NCBI GenBank assembly: GCA_947491935.1
Contig: CANLLF010000001.1
Location: 620,001 to 684,000 of the forward strand
Source: an uncultured Roseicyclus sp.
GTDB taxonomy: Bacteria > Pseudomonadota > Alphaproteobacteria > Rhodobacterales > Rhodobacteraceae
Length of the DNA: 64,000 nucleotides
Reading direction: 5' to 3'
Made by a program: the position numbers and the translations under genes. Under the pieces are notes generated by a model, which searched no databases, had not been told where the DNA came from, and worked only from the letters and a program-made list of their open reading frames with translations. Below, one piece after another: positions 8,366 to 18,103 of this stretch (its first letter is position 1; every line of letters begins with the position of its first letter).

Positions 8366-9610
8366 TCAACGATCCACTTCTCCAAACACGATGTCGAGCG
8401 ACCCCAGAACCGCCGACACATCCGCCAGCTGGTGGCCCTTGCACAGGTAGTCCATCGCCTGCAGATGCGGGAAGCCCGGCGCGCGCAGTTTGGCGCGGTA
8501 CGGCTTGTTGGTGCCGTCCGCCACCAAGTACACGCCGAATTCGCCTTTGGGCGCCTCGACGGCGGCATAAACCTCACCCTTGGGCACGTGGAAGCCTTCG
8601 GTGTAGAGCTTGAAGTGATGGATCAGCGCTTCCATCGAGGTCTTCATATCTCCCCGTGACGGCGGGGTCATCTTGCCCCGCGCCATGACGTCTCCCTGGT
8701 TCTCGGGCATCTGCAGCTTCGCGCAGGCCTGCTTGATGATCGAGCGGCTCTCGCGCATCTCGGCCATCCGGCAGAGGTAGCGGTCATAGCAATCGCCGTT
8801 CTTGCCCACGGGGATCTGGAACTCGAACTCATCGTAGCACTCATATGGCTGCGCGCGGCGCAGGTCCCAGGCAAAGCCGCTGCCACGCACCATCACACCC
8901 GAAAACGCCCAATTCTGGATGTCCTCTTCCGTCACCACGCCGATATCGGCATTGCGCTGCTTGAAGATGCGGTTTTCCGTCAGCAGCGTGTCGATATCAT
9001 CGAGCGCCTTGGGGAAGGCATCGGCCCAGGCATCGATATCCTCGATCAGCTCCGGCGGGAGGTCCTGATGCACGCCGCCGGGGCGGAAATAGGCCGCATG
9101 GAGCCGCGCGCCAGATGCCCGCTCGTAGAAGATCATCAGCTTCTCACGCTCCTCAAACCCCCAAAGCGGCGGCGTCAGCGCGCCCACGTCGAGCGCCTGC
9201 GTCGTGACGTTGAGAAGGTGGTTCAGGATGCGCCCGATCTCGCAGTAGAGCACGCGGATCAACTGCGCGCGGCGCGGCACCTCGGTGCCAGTCAGCTTCT
9301 CGATGGCCAGACACCAGGCATGTTCCTGGTTCATCGTGCCGACATAATCCAGCCGGTCGAAATACGGCAGGTTCTGCAGGTAGGTCCGGCTTTCCATCAG
9401 CTTCTCGGTGCCGCGATGGAGCAGCCCGATATGCGGATCGCACCGCTCGCAGACTTCACCGTCCAGCTCCAGCACCAGACGCAACACGCCGTGCGCTGCC
9501 GGGTGCTGCGGCCCGAAATTCAGGTTGAAGTTGCGGATTTTCTGTTCACCGGTCTGATAATCGGTGGAGCCGTCATCGTATGTGTTCGTGCGGATATCGC
9601 CGTCCATCAT
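8366..9610 (-). CDS. nuoD: NADH-quinone oxidoreductase subunit D
   Basis: The 49-kDa-type subunit of complex I, structurally related to the large subunit of NiFe hydrogenases and forming the quinone site with NuoB. The 414 residues include [20 protein letters not shown] (about 32-51), [25 protein letters not shown] and a C-terminal end [18 protein letters not shown]. Length is typical. It is preceded by an NTF2-like gene 6 nt upstream and followed immediately by the TTG-started secreted-protein gene. Confidence 0.98.
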   Translation of the reverse strand: MMDGDIRTNTYDDGSTDYQTGEQKIRNFNLNFGPQHPAAHGVLRLVLELDGEVCERCDPHIGLLHRGTEKLMESRTYLQNLPYFDRLDYVGTMNQEHAWCLAIEKLTGTEVPRRAQLIRVLYCEIGRILNHLLNVTTQALDVGALTPPLWGFEEREKLMIFYERASGARLHAAYFRPGGVHQDLPPELIEDIDAWADAFPKALDDIDTLLTENRIFKQRNADIGVVTEEDIQNWAFSGVMVRGSGFAWDLRRAQPYECYDEFEFQIPVGKNGDCYDRYLCRMAEMRESRSIIKQACAKLQMPENQGDVMARGKMTPPSRGDMKTSMEALIHHFKLYTEGFHVPKGEVYAAVEAPKGEFGVYLVADGTNKPYRAKLRAPGFPHLQAMDYLCKGHQLADVSAVLGSLDIVFGEVDR

Positions 9611-9616
9611 GATCTC

Positions 9617-10003
9617 CTACTCCTGACCGTCCAGACGGGCCGCCGTCCGAAATACCTTGGTCAGCAACTTCCACGAGCCGCCTTCCTTCACGAAACCCAG
9701 ATGATCCTCGTAGCGAAGCGGTGGCACATCCACCCAAAGATGCGCCCGTGCGATCTGATCGCCCGCCACATCGATGCTGTAGATTCCATAGGATGCCTCG
9801 CCTTCGAATGGATGACGTCCGCGCACCCGCTCCAGATACGATGCCTTGTCCCAGAACGTAGTGCCGTCGGGTTCGACCAATGTCATCTGGAAATTGTCAT
9901 GGCACATGTCTTCGAACACGTCGGCGCGCGCAAAGTAGACTGCGTCACCATAGGCATCGACCAACGCGCGCACCTGATCCTCTGGGGCCGCGTCCAACAT
10001 CAT
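9617..10003 (-). CDS. NTF2-like (SnoaL/lumazine-binding-type) protein
   Basis: Cytosolic protein of 128 residues with the cone-shaped NTF2-like fold pattern: an N-terminal helix ([19 protein letters not shown]), [15 protein letters not shown], a Ser/Tyr-Leu-Arg helix ([11 protein letters not shown]) and a C-terminal beta sheet ending [11 protein letters not shown]. The ATG overlaps the nuoC stop as ATGA, and the stop is 6 nt from nuoD, so it is part of the same translational unit. The substrate is unknown. Its strict coupling between nuoC and nuoD is unusual. Confidence 0.85.
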   Translation of the reverse strand: MMLDAAPEDQVRALVDAYGDAVYFARADVFEDMCHDNFQMTLVEPDGTTFWDKASYLERVRGRHPFEGEASYGIYSIDVAGDQIARAHLWVDVPPLRYEDHLGFVKEGGSWKLLTKVFRTAARLDGQE

Positions 10004-10607
10004 GCCTTTTCCTCCGCCTTCTCATCGCCGGGCAGGATGTAATCCGCCCCTTCCCAGGGCGACATGAAATCGAACTGGCGGTATTCCTGAACCAGCTTCA
10101 CCGGCTCATAGACCACGCGCTTGAGTTCCTCGTCATACCGCACTTCGGTGTAGCCCGTTGTGGGGAAATCCTTGCGCAGCGGATGGCCGCGAAAGCCGTA
10201 ATCCGTCAGCAACCGGCGCAAATCGTCATGGCCGGTCACGAGAATGCCGAACATGTCGTAGATCTCGCGCTCATACCACCCGGCGCTGTCGTGCACGCTG
10301 GTGATCGACGGCAGCGTGTCTTCCTCGCGGATCGCGGCTTTCACACGGATGCGGTGGTTCTGATACATGCTCAGGAAATGGTAGACGACGTCGAACCGCC
10401 GGTCCCGGCTGGGGTAGTCGACAGCGGTGATATCGACCAGCGTGGAAAACCGGCAGGTGCGGTCGGTCTTGAGGAAGTCCACAAAGGCCACGATCCCGCC
10501 CGGCACCACATCCACGCTCAACTCGCCCACGGCGTTGATCGACGTCGCCAGCACATCGTCCGACCGCTTCTCGGTCAGGTACTCGGCCAGTTCTTGTAGG
10601 GCTTCGG

Positions 10608-10611
<4 letters not shown>
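10000..10611 (-). CDS. nuoC: NADH-quinone oxidoreductase subunit C
   Basis: The 30-kDa-type subunit of complex I in the peripheral arm, here a separate gene rather than a nuoCD fusion. The 203 residues contain the family signature around [20 protein letters not shown] and [19 protein letters not shown]. Both ends overlap neighbours by 4 nt (ATGA): upstream the ABM-domain gene, downstream the NTF2-like gene. Confidence 0.97.
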
Positions 10612-11467
<856 letters not shown>

Positions 11468-11593
11468 TCACCCTTTTGTCGTTCGCTCTTGGAGATACGG
11501 GTGCCGCGGGCCGGGGTCAACGGCGCGGGCACGGGGCGCGGCGAAATGACGGGCCGCAGAATTCCCGGCCAAGGGCTCTGCTGGCTTGGCGAT

Positions 11594-11622
11594 TTGACAT
11601 TCGGCGCCAAATTCATAACAAT
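11594..11622 (+). promoter_or_regulatory. predicted arsR promoter
   Basis: A perfect -35 box TTGACA (11594-11599) is followed after 17 bases by AACAAT (11617-11622) as a -10 candidate. With this spacing transcription would start at or within a few bases of the arsR ATG (11629), so the message may be nearly leaderless. The box match is seen directly; activity is inferred. Confidence 0.6.
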
Positions 11623-11630
11623 TCTGTTAT
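11615..11630. promoter_or_regulatory. palindromic operator candidate for the ArsR-type repressor
   Basis: Perfect inverted repeat ATAACA-ATTC-TGTTAT covering the predicted -10 box and the first two bases of the arsR start codon. Autorepression by binding at such a dyad is typical of ArsR-family regulators. It fits a site that would block RNA polymerase directly. Confidence 0.65.
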
Positions 11631-11967
11631 GGATTCGCAGACCCTCGATACCGTCTTCTCCGCCCTGTCCGACCCGACGCGCCGGGGGCTGCTGGCCCGT
11701 CTGGCCGAGGGCGAACAGAACGTCGTCCAACTGACGGCGGCCTTTGACATCTCGCAACCCGCCATCTCGCGGCACATCCGCATTCTGGACGAGGCGGGAC
11801 TGGTGCGGCGCGAAAAGCGGGGGCGCGAAACCTTTGTCATGGCCCAAACCGACGCCGCACGGGGCGCGGCCGCATGGCTGGATCATTACGTGCGCTTCTG
11901 GTCGCAGCATTTCGACCGGATGGACGACATTCTTTCCCGACAGCAGGAGGACCGAGATGACCGTTGA
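11629..11967 (+). CDS. ArsR-family winged-helix repressor
   Basis: Protein of 112 residues: ALSDPTRRGLLARLAEGEQNV, then the recognition region FDISQPAISRHIRILDEAGLVRREKRGRETF. There are no metal-binding cysteine pairs, so it is the non-metal subtype usually paired with an SRPBCC/AHSA1 gene. The ATG at 11629 starts MDSQTLDTV and overlaps the palindrome. It overlaps the downstream SRPBCC gene by 11 nt. It lies on the plus strand in the middle of the minus-strand nuo cluster. Confidence 0.93.
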   Translation: MDSQTLDTVFSALSDPTRRGLLARLAEGEQNVVQLTAAFDISQPAISRHIRILDEAGLVRREKRGRETFVMAQTDAARGAAAWLDHYVRFWSQHFDRMDDILSRQQEDRDDR

Positions 11968-12412
11968 AACCACCTATGCCGACGGCGTACTGACCGTGCG
12001 CCGCGATTTCACCCAACCGGTTGCGGCCGTGTTCGACGCCTGGATCGACGCCGCCAAGACGACCCATTGGTGGGGCTGCGCCAATACCACCAAGGTTGTG
12101 TCAGACGTGGAGCCGAAGATGGGTGGCAGATACCACCACACGATGTCGATCACCGACGTCGGCGATCACATGATCGAAGGCCGCCTGATCGAATTCACCC
12201 CGCCCACGCGGCTGGTCTACACGATGCCCGCAACCGACTTCTCCCCTGAAATGACGGTCGATGTGTCGTTCGAGGCCAGTGCCGCGGGCACAACGGTCAC
12301 GCTCCGGCAATCGGAAATCGACGCGACGCTCAAAGACGTCGTCGCGGCCGGCTGGACCGCATCATTCGAGCGGCTGGCGGAGTTCTTCGAAGGGGGGCGC
12401 CGGGCGGCGTGA
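11957..12412 (+). CDS. SRPBCC (AHSA1-type) domain protein
   Basis: Protein of 151 residues of the START-like AHSA1 branch: RRDFTQPVAAVFDAWIDAA, THWWGC, GGRYHHTMSITDVG, GRLIEFTPPTRLVYTM and a C-terminal helix AAGWTASFERLAEFFEGG. AGGAGG (11945-11950) lies 6 nt before the ATG, inside arsR, so the two are co-translated. Such ArsR plus AHSA1 pairs are common. The protein probably binds a hydrophobic ligand in its helix-grip cavity. The ligand is unknown. Confidence 0.9.
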   Translation: MTVETTYADGVLTVRRDFTQPVAAVFDAWIDAAKTTHWWGCANTTKVVSDVEPKMGGRYHHTMSITDVGDHMIEGRLIEFTPPTRLVYTMPATDFSPEMTVDVSFEASAAGTTVTLRQSEIDATLKDVVAAGWTASFERLAEFFEGGRRAA

Positions 12413-12432
12413 CGTGTCGCGATCGGGCGCGC

Positions 12433-12798
12433 TCACTGCCACTCCAGCGCGCCCTTTTTCCACTCATAGGCAAAGCCGATGGTCAGCACGCCGAGGAACA
12501 CCATCATCGACCAGAAGCCCAGATCGCTCATATCCGGGAAGGCCACGGCCCAGGGAAACAGGAACGCAATCTCCAGATCGAAGATGATGAACAGGATCGA
12601 GACGAGGTAGAACCGCACATCGAACTTCATCCGCGCGTCGTCGAACGCGTTGAAGCCGCATTCATAGGCGCTGACCTTCTCGGGGTCGGGGTTCGAGACC
12701 GCCAGCACCACCGCGGCCAGCATCAGCACCACGCCCAGCCCGATGGCCAAAGCCAGGAAAATCAGGATCGGCGCGTAGTTTGACAGAAGCTCTTCCAT
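12433..12798 (-). CDS. nuoA: NADH-quinone oxidoreductase subunit A
   Basis: Membrane subunit of complex I with 121 residues and three TM helices (about 8-33, 66-88 and 93-113). It shows the conserved loop [21 protein letters not shown] containing the quinone-site-proximal cysteine. It is the first nuo gene in the transcription direction and ends convergently 20 nt from the plus-strand SRPBCC gene. Confidence 0.97.
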   Translation of the reverse strand: MEELLSNYAPILIFLALAIGLGVVLMLAAVVLAVSNPDPEKVSAYECGFNAFDDARMKFDVRFYLVSILFIIFDLEIAFLFPWAVAFPDMSDLGFWSMMVFLGVLTIGFAYEWKKGALEWQ

Positions 12799-12977
12799 GT
12801 TGGCCCCATTGATGCGGTTGGCACGGGTTTACGCCCGCTCCGGCGGGGGGTCAACGGGCGCGCGGTGCGACGGATTGTGAGGTTTTGGGCGGTCTCCCGC
12901 CCCCGCACGACCTGCCTGAGCTGATCGATGCCCGAACGCGTCCGACCCGGGCCGAGATACCCGACCCGCCGCGGTGC

Positions 12978-13553
12978 CTACTGCTGGTCCGGCAAGGGCC
13001 CGTCCCGGACCAGCCGCAGGGGCGTCAGAGTGCTGACGTCCAACCGAGCCAAGGCGCGGCGCAACACATCCACATCCGTGATCCGGCACCGATCCGTCAG
13101 GCCAATCCGGGCCCGCTCAGCCTCGGGAAAGGCGGTGCAATTATATTCGAAAAGGGTCAGCGCCTCCGCCCCTTCCTCCGCACGTACAGGGACATAGATC
13201 GCCTCGTCGTCATCCGCGAAATGCTCCACCACGACGATATCACCGTCAAACGGATAGAGCCGAAAATTGCCGTAAGACGTGACATAACTGCGCGAGGCAG
13301 AATGCGGCTGCACAATCATGAGATCGGTGAAAAGCGGTCGCTCCGATCCATCCACCACCGCGTCAGCGGCCTCCGGGATACTGCCCTCCGGCGCCGGACC
13401 CTCATGGATCAACCGATAGACACCACTGTTCAGCGGCGTGATCGGCGCGCCAAGCGCCTGCGTGATCGCCCTCGCGCTCTCGCCTCGCGCCGTCAACGGC
13501 GTCTCGCAGGCCGCAAGCGACAGTGCCCCTATCAGAAGGGCGGCGCGCCACAT
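12978..13553 (-). CDS. predicted lipoprotein, hypothetical
   Basis: Protein of 191 residues with a lipoprotein signal (MWRAALLIGALSLAACETPL, lipobox LAAC). The ATG at 13553 overlaps the stop of the acyl-CoA ligase gene as ATGA. The mature part is beta-rich (SRSYVTSYGNFRLYPFDGD, VVEHFADDDEAIYVPV) with a late CTAFPEAERARIGLTDRC pair of cysteines and a C-terminal segment ALARLDVSTLTPLRLVRD. No family is recognised. It is the last gene of the liu-side unit and lies 179 nt upstream of nuoA. Confidence 0.8.
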   Translation of the reverse strand: MWRAALLIGALSLAACETPLTARGESARAITQALGAPITPLNSGVYRLIHEGPAPEGSIPEAADAVVDGSERPLFTDLMIVQPHSASRSYVTSYGNFRLYPFDGDIVVVEHFADDDEAIYVPVRAEEGAEALTLFEYNCTAFPEAERARIGLTDRCRITDVDVLRRALARLDVSTLTPLRLVRDGPLPDQQ

Positions 13554-15109
13554 CACGAAGCCGCCAGCGTGTCCCGCAATTCCCGGCGCAGGATCTTGCC
13601 GCTTGCCGATTTCGGCACGCTGTCGACAAACCGGTACTCCACGGGCCGCTTGTAGCTCGCCAGGCAGGCCTCGCAATGGCCCCGGATCGCGTCCTCATCG
13701 ACGGTACCCGACGTGACCACAAAGGCAATCGGCACCTCGCCCGCTTCGGCGTCATTGCGCCCGATCACGGCGGCATCGGTCACGCCGTCCATGGCGCAAA
13801 GCGCCGCCTCCACCTCCGCAGGCGCCACCTGGAAGCCCTTATATTTGATCAGTTCCTTCAGGCGGTCACGGATGAACATGAAGCCATCCTCGTCAATCTC
13901 CGCCAGATCGCCGGTGCGCAGCCAGCCGCCATCGGCCATGGTCTCGGCGGTCGCTTCCGGATTGCCCAGATACCCCTTCATCACCTGCGGGCCACGGATC
14001 CACAATTCGCCCTCCATACCGGTCGGCAGATCCTCCAGCGTCTCCGGGTCCACGATCCGGCACTCCGTCGACGGCACCGCCTGACCACTGGATCCGTGGC
14101 GGATGTCTGCACCCACGGTCATGTGGCTGATCGGGCTCAATTCCGTCATGCCATAGCCCTGCACCGAATCCGCGCCGAACCGCGCACCCACGGCGGATTC
14201 GATCTCCGCCCCCAAAGGTGCCGCGCCCGAGAAGATCTGCGTGACGGAAGAAACGTCGTACTGGTCCACCAACGGATGCTTGGCCAGCGCCAGCGCCACG
14301 GGCGGCACGATGTAAAGCCGGGTCGCCCGGTGCTCCTGGATCAGTTTGAGAAACATCTCCAGATCGAACCGCGGCATGGTGATGATCCGCGCCCGCTGGT
14401 TCAGGAACAGGTTCATCAGAACCGTCATGCCGTAGATATGGAAGAATGGCAAAAAGGCGATGGCGGTGTCATCCGCGGTGATGCCCGAAACCGCCGCCGA
14501 TTGCGAAACATTGGCCACAAGGTTGCGATGGGTCAGCATCACGCCCTTGGGCCGCCCGGTCGTGCCGCTTGAATAGGGCAGGACAACCACATCGGTCTCC
14601 ACATCGACCGGGGCCTGGGCCGGCAATTCCGCCCCCATGATGTCGCTCAGGGAAAGCGCACCGCCGCCGCCACCGTCCATCACCACCAGATCGCGGCAAT
14701 GGGTGCCGACCATGGCCGCGCGCGCCACCTCCTCGAACATGCCGATCGTGATCAGCATCGTGGCGCCTGCATCGTTCAGCTGGTGCTGGATCTCGGGCGC
14801 CGTGTAGGTCGGGTTAATCGTGGTGACCGTACCACCGCCCCAGGCCACGCCGTGAAACACAACGGGGTATTCCGGCATGTTCGGTGCCAGGATCGCGACG
14901 GTGCCACCAGGCAGCACGCCGCGCTCCGTCAGGCCCCCGGCCAGCGACTTGATCATGCCGATCAACTGCCCGGCCGTCACCTCGCGCCCGGTGGGGCCGT
15001 CGATCACGGCCACCACGTCCTCGCGGCCCACAAGCCCCTCAAACAACGCTTCGGTCACCGAATGTGGGGGCACGTCCACCGTGCCGTGACGGCTTTCGAA
15101 TGCAGCCAT
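13553..15109 (-). CDS. AMP-dependent acyl-CoA synthetase (4-coumarate-CoA ligase type)
   Basis: ANL-superfamily enzyme of 518 residues that would adenylate a carboxylic acid and transfer it to CoA. Visible motifs are the P-loop-like SSGTTGRPKGVMLTH, YGMTE, GGWLRTGDLAEIDEDGF, RLKELIKYKGFQVAP and the catalytic lysine region PKSASGKILRREL. The start at 15109 is supported by GGAGG 6 nt upstream; a start at 15157 would precede it without a ribosome binding site. It is the distal enzyme gene of the leucine cluster. The true acid (branched-chain, aromatic or other) cannot be read from sequence. Confidence 0.93.
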   Translation of the reverse strand: MAAFESRHGTVDVPPHSVTEALFEGLVGREDVVAVIDGPTGREVTAGQLIGMIKSLAGGLTERGVLPGGTVAILAPNMPEYPVVFHGVAWGGGTVTTINPTYTAPEIQHQLNDAGATMLITIGMFEEVARAAMVGTHCRDLVVMDGGGGGALSLSDIMGAELPAQAPVDVETDVVVLPYSSGTTGRPKGVMLTHRNLVANVSQSAAVSGITADDTAIAFLPFFHIYGMTVLMNLFLNQRARIITMPRFDLEMFLKLIQEHRATRLYIVPPVALALAKHPLVDQYDVSSVTQIFSGAAPLGAEIESAVGARFGADSVQGYGMTELSPISHMTVGADIRHGSSGQAVPSTECRIVDPETLEDLPTGMEGELWIRGPQVMKGYLGNPEATAETMADGGWLRTGDLAEIDEDGFMFIRDRLKELIKYKGFQVAPAEVEAALCAMDGVTDAAVIGRNDAEAGEVPIAFVVTSGTVDEDAIRGHCEACLASYKRPVEYRFVDSVPKSASGKILRRELRDTLAAS

Positions 15110-15266
15110 ATTAATCCTCCCGCGCCCGGCCTCTGGGATCGGGCCGATGTCGGGCATCAGGATTGCGGAAGGAGGCTATCCCTGTCCAGTCTTAATTGTC
15201 AGACAATTGGCGCATCCTGCGCCGCTGTCGTGCCGCCCATCGCCGATCACCGGGCGGTCGACCGCC

Positions 15267-16049
15267 CTACCAGTCCGGCTTGCGCTTGTCGAAGAACGCA
15301 GCGATGCCCCGGGCGGCCTCGGCACTTTCCCAGCGGCGCACCAACGCATCGATGGTGGCGGACAACTCCGCCTCCCCCACCGATCCGCCCAACGTCGCGA
15401 CCAGCGCCTTGCCCTCGGCCACGGCGCCGGGGGCCGCCGCAAGGTACGGGGCGATCTCCGCCTCAACGGCGGCGTCCAGCCCGTCCTCGGGCACCGCGCG
15501 TGCCAACAGGCCAAGCGCGACGGCCTCCTCCGCATCGAAGCGGCGCCCCGAGAAGAACACCCGCCGCGCGCGGGCCGTCCCCATCCGGGCCACCACGTAG
15601 GGCCCGATCGTTGCCGGGATCAGGCCCAGCCGCACCTCCGTCAGGCCAAAGCGCGCGCCCGCCACTCCGATGGCCACGTCACACACGCTCATCAACCCCA
15701 CGCCACCGCCAAAGGCCTGCCCCTGTATCCGCCCGATCAGCGGCTTGGGCAGCGTGTCCAGCGCGCCCAGCATCTCGGCCAGCGCGCGCGCCTCGCGGGC
15801 CCGCGTGGGCGCATCCGCCTCCATCTGCGCCTTCATCCATCCCAGATCACCGCCCGCGCAGAAGCTCGCACCCGCGCCGGTCAGCACAACCACCCGCACC
15901 GCCGGATCGCGGCCCAACCGCGCCGCCGCCGCCGCCAGCTCCGAAATCATCGACGCATCCATGGCGTTGTGCACGTCGGGCCGGTTCAGCATCAGCCGGG
16001 CCACCCCGCGCTCATCAACCGAGACCTCCACATTCCTGGCCTCACCCAT
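15267..16049 (-). CDS. liuC: enoyl-CoA hydratase, probable methylglutaconyl-CoA hydratase
   Basis: Crotonase-family protein of 260 residues: NRPDVHNAMDASMI, oxyanion-hole segment GAGASFCAGGDLGWM and FGGGVGLMSVCDVAIG, with the ARFGLTEVRLGLIPATI segment carrying a catalytic-type Glu. These features resemble 3-methylglutaconyl-CoA hydratases, which add water to give HMG-CoA in leucine degradation. It overlaps the HMG-CoA lyase gene by 8 nt, consistent with the next step of the pathway. The exact substrate is inferred from context. Confidence 0.9.
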   Translation of the reverse strand: MGEARNVEVSVDERGVARLMLNRPDVHNAMDASMISELAAAAARLGRDPAVRVVVLTGAGASFCAGGDLGWMKAQMEADAPTRAREARALAEMLGALDTLPKPLIGRIQGQAFGGGVGLMSVCDVAIGVAGARFGLTEVRLGLIPATIGPYVVARMGTARARRVFFSGRRFDAEEAVALGLLARAVPEDGLDAAVEAEIAPYLAAAPGAVAEGKALVATLGGSVGEAELSATIDALVRRWESAEAARGIAAFFDKRKPDW

Positions 16050-16908
16050 CCCCGTGTCCTCCCCTCAATCCGCGTGCCATTCCGGCCGCCTGCGCAATCA
16101 CCGCCGCGTCCAGTTCCGTCTCATAGCCCATTGCGCGCAACCGCGCCTCAAGAGCCTCTGTCGCCACATTGCCCGCGGCCCCCGGCGCGTAGGGGCACCC
16201 GCCAAGGCCCCCCACCGCCGCATCGAACACCCGCAATCCCCGCGCCAGCGCCACCTCGACATTCTCCAGGGCCCGCCCGCCCGTATCGTGGAAATGCCCG
16301 GCAAGCCGATCCGCGGGCATCTCCTCCAGCACCGCGCCCAGCATCGCGTCCACCCGCTCCGGCACCCCGCGCCCGATCGTATCGCCCAGCGACACCTCGT
16401 AGGCCCCCAGGTCCCGCAGGGCCGCGGCCACCTGCGCCACATCCCCCGGCGCAACCGCGCCATCAAACGGGCAATCCGTCACGCACGAGACGTAGCCCCG
16501 CATCCGCATCCCGTCCGCCCCCGCAGCCGCTGCCACCTCGGCGAACCTTTCCAAACTCTCGGCAATGCTCGCGTTCAGGTTCGCCTTGGAAAACCCTTCG
16601 GACGCGCTGGCAAAAATAGCGATCTCATCGGCATGGGCTGCCAACGCCCCCTGATACCCCCGCATGTTCGGCGTCAGCGCGCCGTAGGACACGCCGTCGG
16701 CCCGCGCGATCCTGGCCAGCACCTCCGCCCCATCCGCCATCTGCGGCACCCATTTCGGGCTCACGAAGCTCGCCACCTCGATGCGCCGAAACCCGGCTTG
16801 CGACAGCACATCAACCAACGCCACCTTGTCCGCGGTCGCAATCATCGCGGCCTCGTTCTGCAACCCGTCGCGGGGCCCAACCTCGAAGATTTCAACCCTC
16901 TCAGTCAT
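16042..16908 (-). CDS. liuE: hydroxymethylglutaryl-CoA lyase
   Basis: TIM-barrel lyase of 288 residues that splits HMG-CoA into acetyl-CoA and acetoacetate, the last step of the leucine pathway. It shows the catalytic Arg-Asp in GPRDGLQNE, the metal-binding HxH in GHFHDTGGRALEN and the active-site cysteine loop GLGGCPYAPGAAGNVATE. Length is normal for bacterial enzymes. It overlaps liuC downstream and follows the GST gene after a 123-bp gap. Confidence 0.95.
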   Translation of the reverse strand: MTERVEIFEVGPRDGLQNEAAMIATADKVALVDVLSQAGFRRIEVASFVSPKWVPQMADGAEVLARIARADGVSYGALTPNMRGYQGALAAHADEIAIFASASEGFSKANLNASIAESLERFAEVAAAAGADGMRMRGYVSCVTDCPFDGAVAPGDVAQVAAALRDLGAYEVSLGDTIGRGVPERVDAMLGAVLEEMPADRLAGHFHDTGGRALENVEVALARGLRVFDAAVGGLGGCPYAPGAAGNVATEALEARLRAMGYETELDAAVIAQAAGMARGLRGGHGDG

Positions 16909-16994
16909 GGCGCCTCATTCCACGGGCCTCTGCCCGTTCGCGGCTGAACCCGGTCTCCGCGCGGCGCTGCCCTTGCAAGCTCTTGGCGCATCCC

Positions 16995-17031
16995 GGTGTT
17001 CCGCTGGTCCCAAATACCCAAAATCCTTACC
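16995..17031 (+). repeat. degenerate copy of intergenic repeat (core only)
   Basis: TGTTCCGCTGGTCCCAAATA followed by CCCAAAATCC shares the CTGG(T/A)NCCAAATAC core with the repeats at 31.8 and 39.8 kb, but lacks their GGGGGC hairpin. It lies immediately beyond the stop codon of the minus-strand GST gene. Confidence 0.45.
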
Positions 17032-17706
17032 CTATTCATCCACCGGCACCTCGTAGAACTCCCGGGTGTAGAACCTCTGCGGCCCCTCGATCGCCGCCGC
17101 CGCCTGAAACCCGGGCCGCGCCTGCAACCGCGCCCAATAGGCCTGCAAGTCCGGAAACGGATCCATTCGCACATAAAACGGCGCGGCGAACAGGTTGAAG
17201 CCCAGCATCGCGTCGGCGGCCGAAAACCCGGATGGCAACAGGTAGTCGCCCGCAATCATCCGCTCCAGCCCCGCCAATGTCCCCTTCAGCCGTAAGGTAT
17301 TGAGCTTCACAACCGCAGGCGACGGCTTGGCCGGGGGTCGCAGGAACAGGTGGTTCAGGTTCAATTGCTCGATCAGCGAGGCCATCGTCTCCGCAAACCC
17401 CATCGCCTCCAGAAAGGCCACCCGGTCCGCATGCCCCGGCGCGCGCCCGAACCCGAATTCGGGCCGCGTCTCACACAGATATTGCAGGATCGCGGCACTC
17501 TCGAAGATCGTGCGCCCGTCGATCTCCAGCGCCGGAATGCGACCTGCGGGCGAGCGGTCCTTCAGCCCCGGCTCCTGCATCTTGCGTGTGCCGATCTCGT
17601 AAAGCTCCAGCTCCGGGGTGATCCCCATCTCCTGCAACAGCCACAGCACCCGGAACGACCGGCCCCACGGCACGTGATGCAACCGCACGCCGGGATCAGA
17701 TTTCAT
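17032..17706 (-). CDS. glutathione S-transferase family protein
   Basis: Cytosolic protein of 224 residues. The N-terminal thioredoxin-like domain has RLHHVPWGRSFRVLWLLQEM, SPAGRIPALEIDGRTIFESAAIL (the cis-Pro and Glu/Ser glutathione-binding segment) and YLCETRPE. The C-terminal helical domain has FSAADAMLGFNLF and PFPDLQAYWARLQARPGFQ. The start at 17706 overlaps the upstream gene by 11 nt. Its place in the liu cluster is probably shared transcription only. Confidence 0.92.
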   Translation of the reverse strand: MKSDPGVRLHHVPWGRSFRVLWLLQEMGITPELELYEIGTRKMQEPGLKDRSPAGRIPALEIDGRTIFESAAILQYLCETRPEFGFGRAPGHADRVAFLEAMGFAETMASLIEQLNLNHLFLRPPAKPSPAVVKLNTLRLKGTLAGLERMIAGDYLLPSGFSAADAMLGFNLFAAPFYVRMDPFPDLQAYWARLQARPGFQAAAAIEGPQRFYTREFYEVPVDE

Positions 17707-18103
17707 AGTCACGCAACAGCTCCTCCAAACCGGCCGACAGGCGCGGCCACGTATATAGGCCCGCCTCGGCCCAGGATTTCGACGCCCCCACCGATGTCTT
17801 TTCCAGCACGCGGTCCACAAACGCGTCATGCGGATAAACGAACACACGATCCTCCAGACGGAACGCGATATAGAGGCCCTTGCCGAGGTATTTGCGGTCA
17901 ATCGTCAACCGGCTCTTGAGTTGCACGCGGCACAGGGTTTCGCCATCCACGTGCAGCGCCACAAAATCGGCTCCTTCGAAATCGTCGCTCAGGCGCAAGG
18001 ACGTGAACCCGAAATCCGCCAGCCGCGCGGCGATCTTGTGGAAGTTGTAATTCTCCTTCTGGCGCGCATTCAGCTGCCCATAGGCGACCGGCGAGAAGTT
18101 CAT
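17696..18103 (-). CDS. hypothetical protein, possible PD-(D/E)XK-like fold
   Basis: Protein of 135 residues whose ATG (18103) overlaps the liuD stop as ATGA. The N-terminal helix LNARQKENYNFHKIAARLADFGF, then DFEGADFVALHVDG and CRVQLKSRLTID, resemble the helix / acidic strand / QxK strand pattern of PD-(D/E)XK nuclease-like proteins. It then has YIAFRLEDRVFVYPHDAFVD. I do not know a named family. The catalytic Asp (ADF) and Lys (QLK) are candidates only, so a DNA-related role is a hypothesis. Confidence 0.8.
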   Translation of the reverse strand: MNFSPVAYGQLNARQKENYNFHKIAARLADFGFTSLRLSDDFEGADFVALHVDGETLCRVQLKSRLTIDRKYLGKGLYIAFRLEDRVFVYPHDAFVDRVLEKTSVGASKSWAEAGLYTWPRLSAGLEELLRDYEI

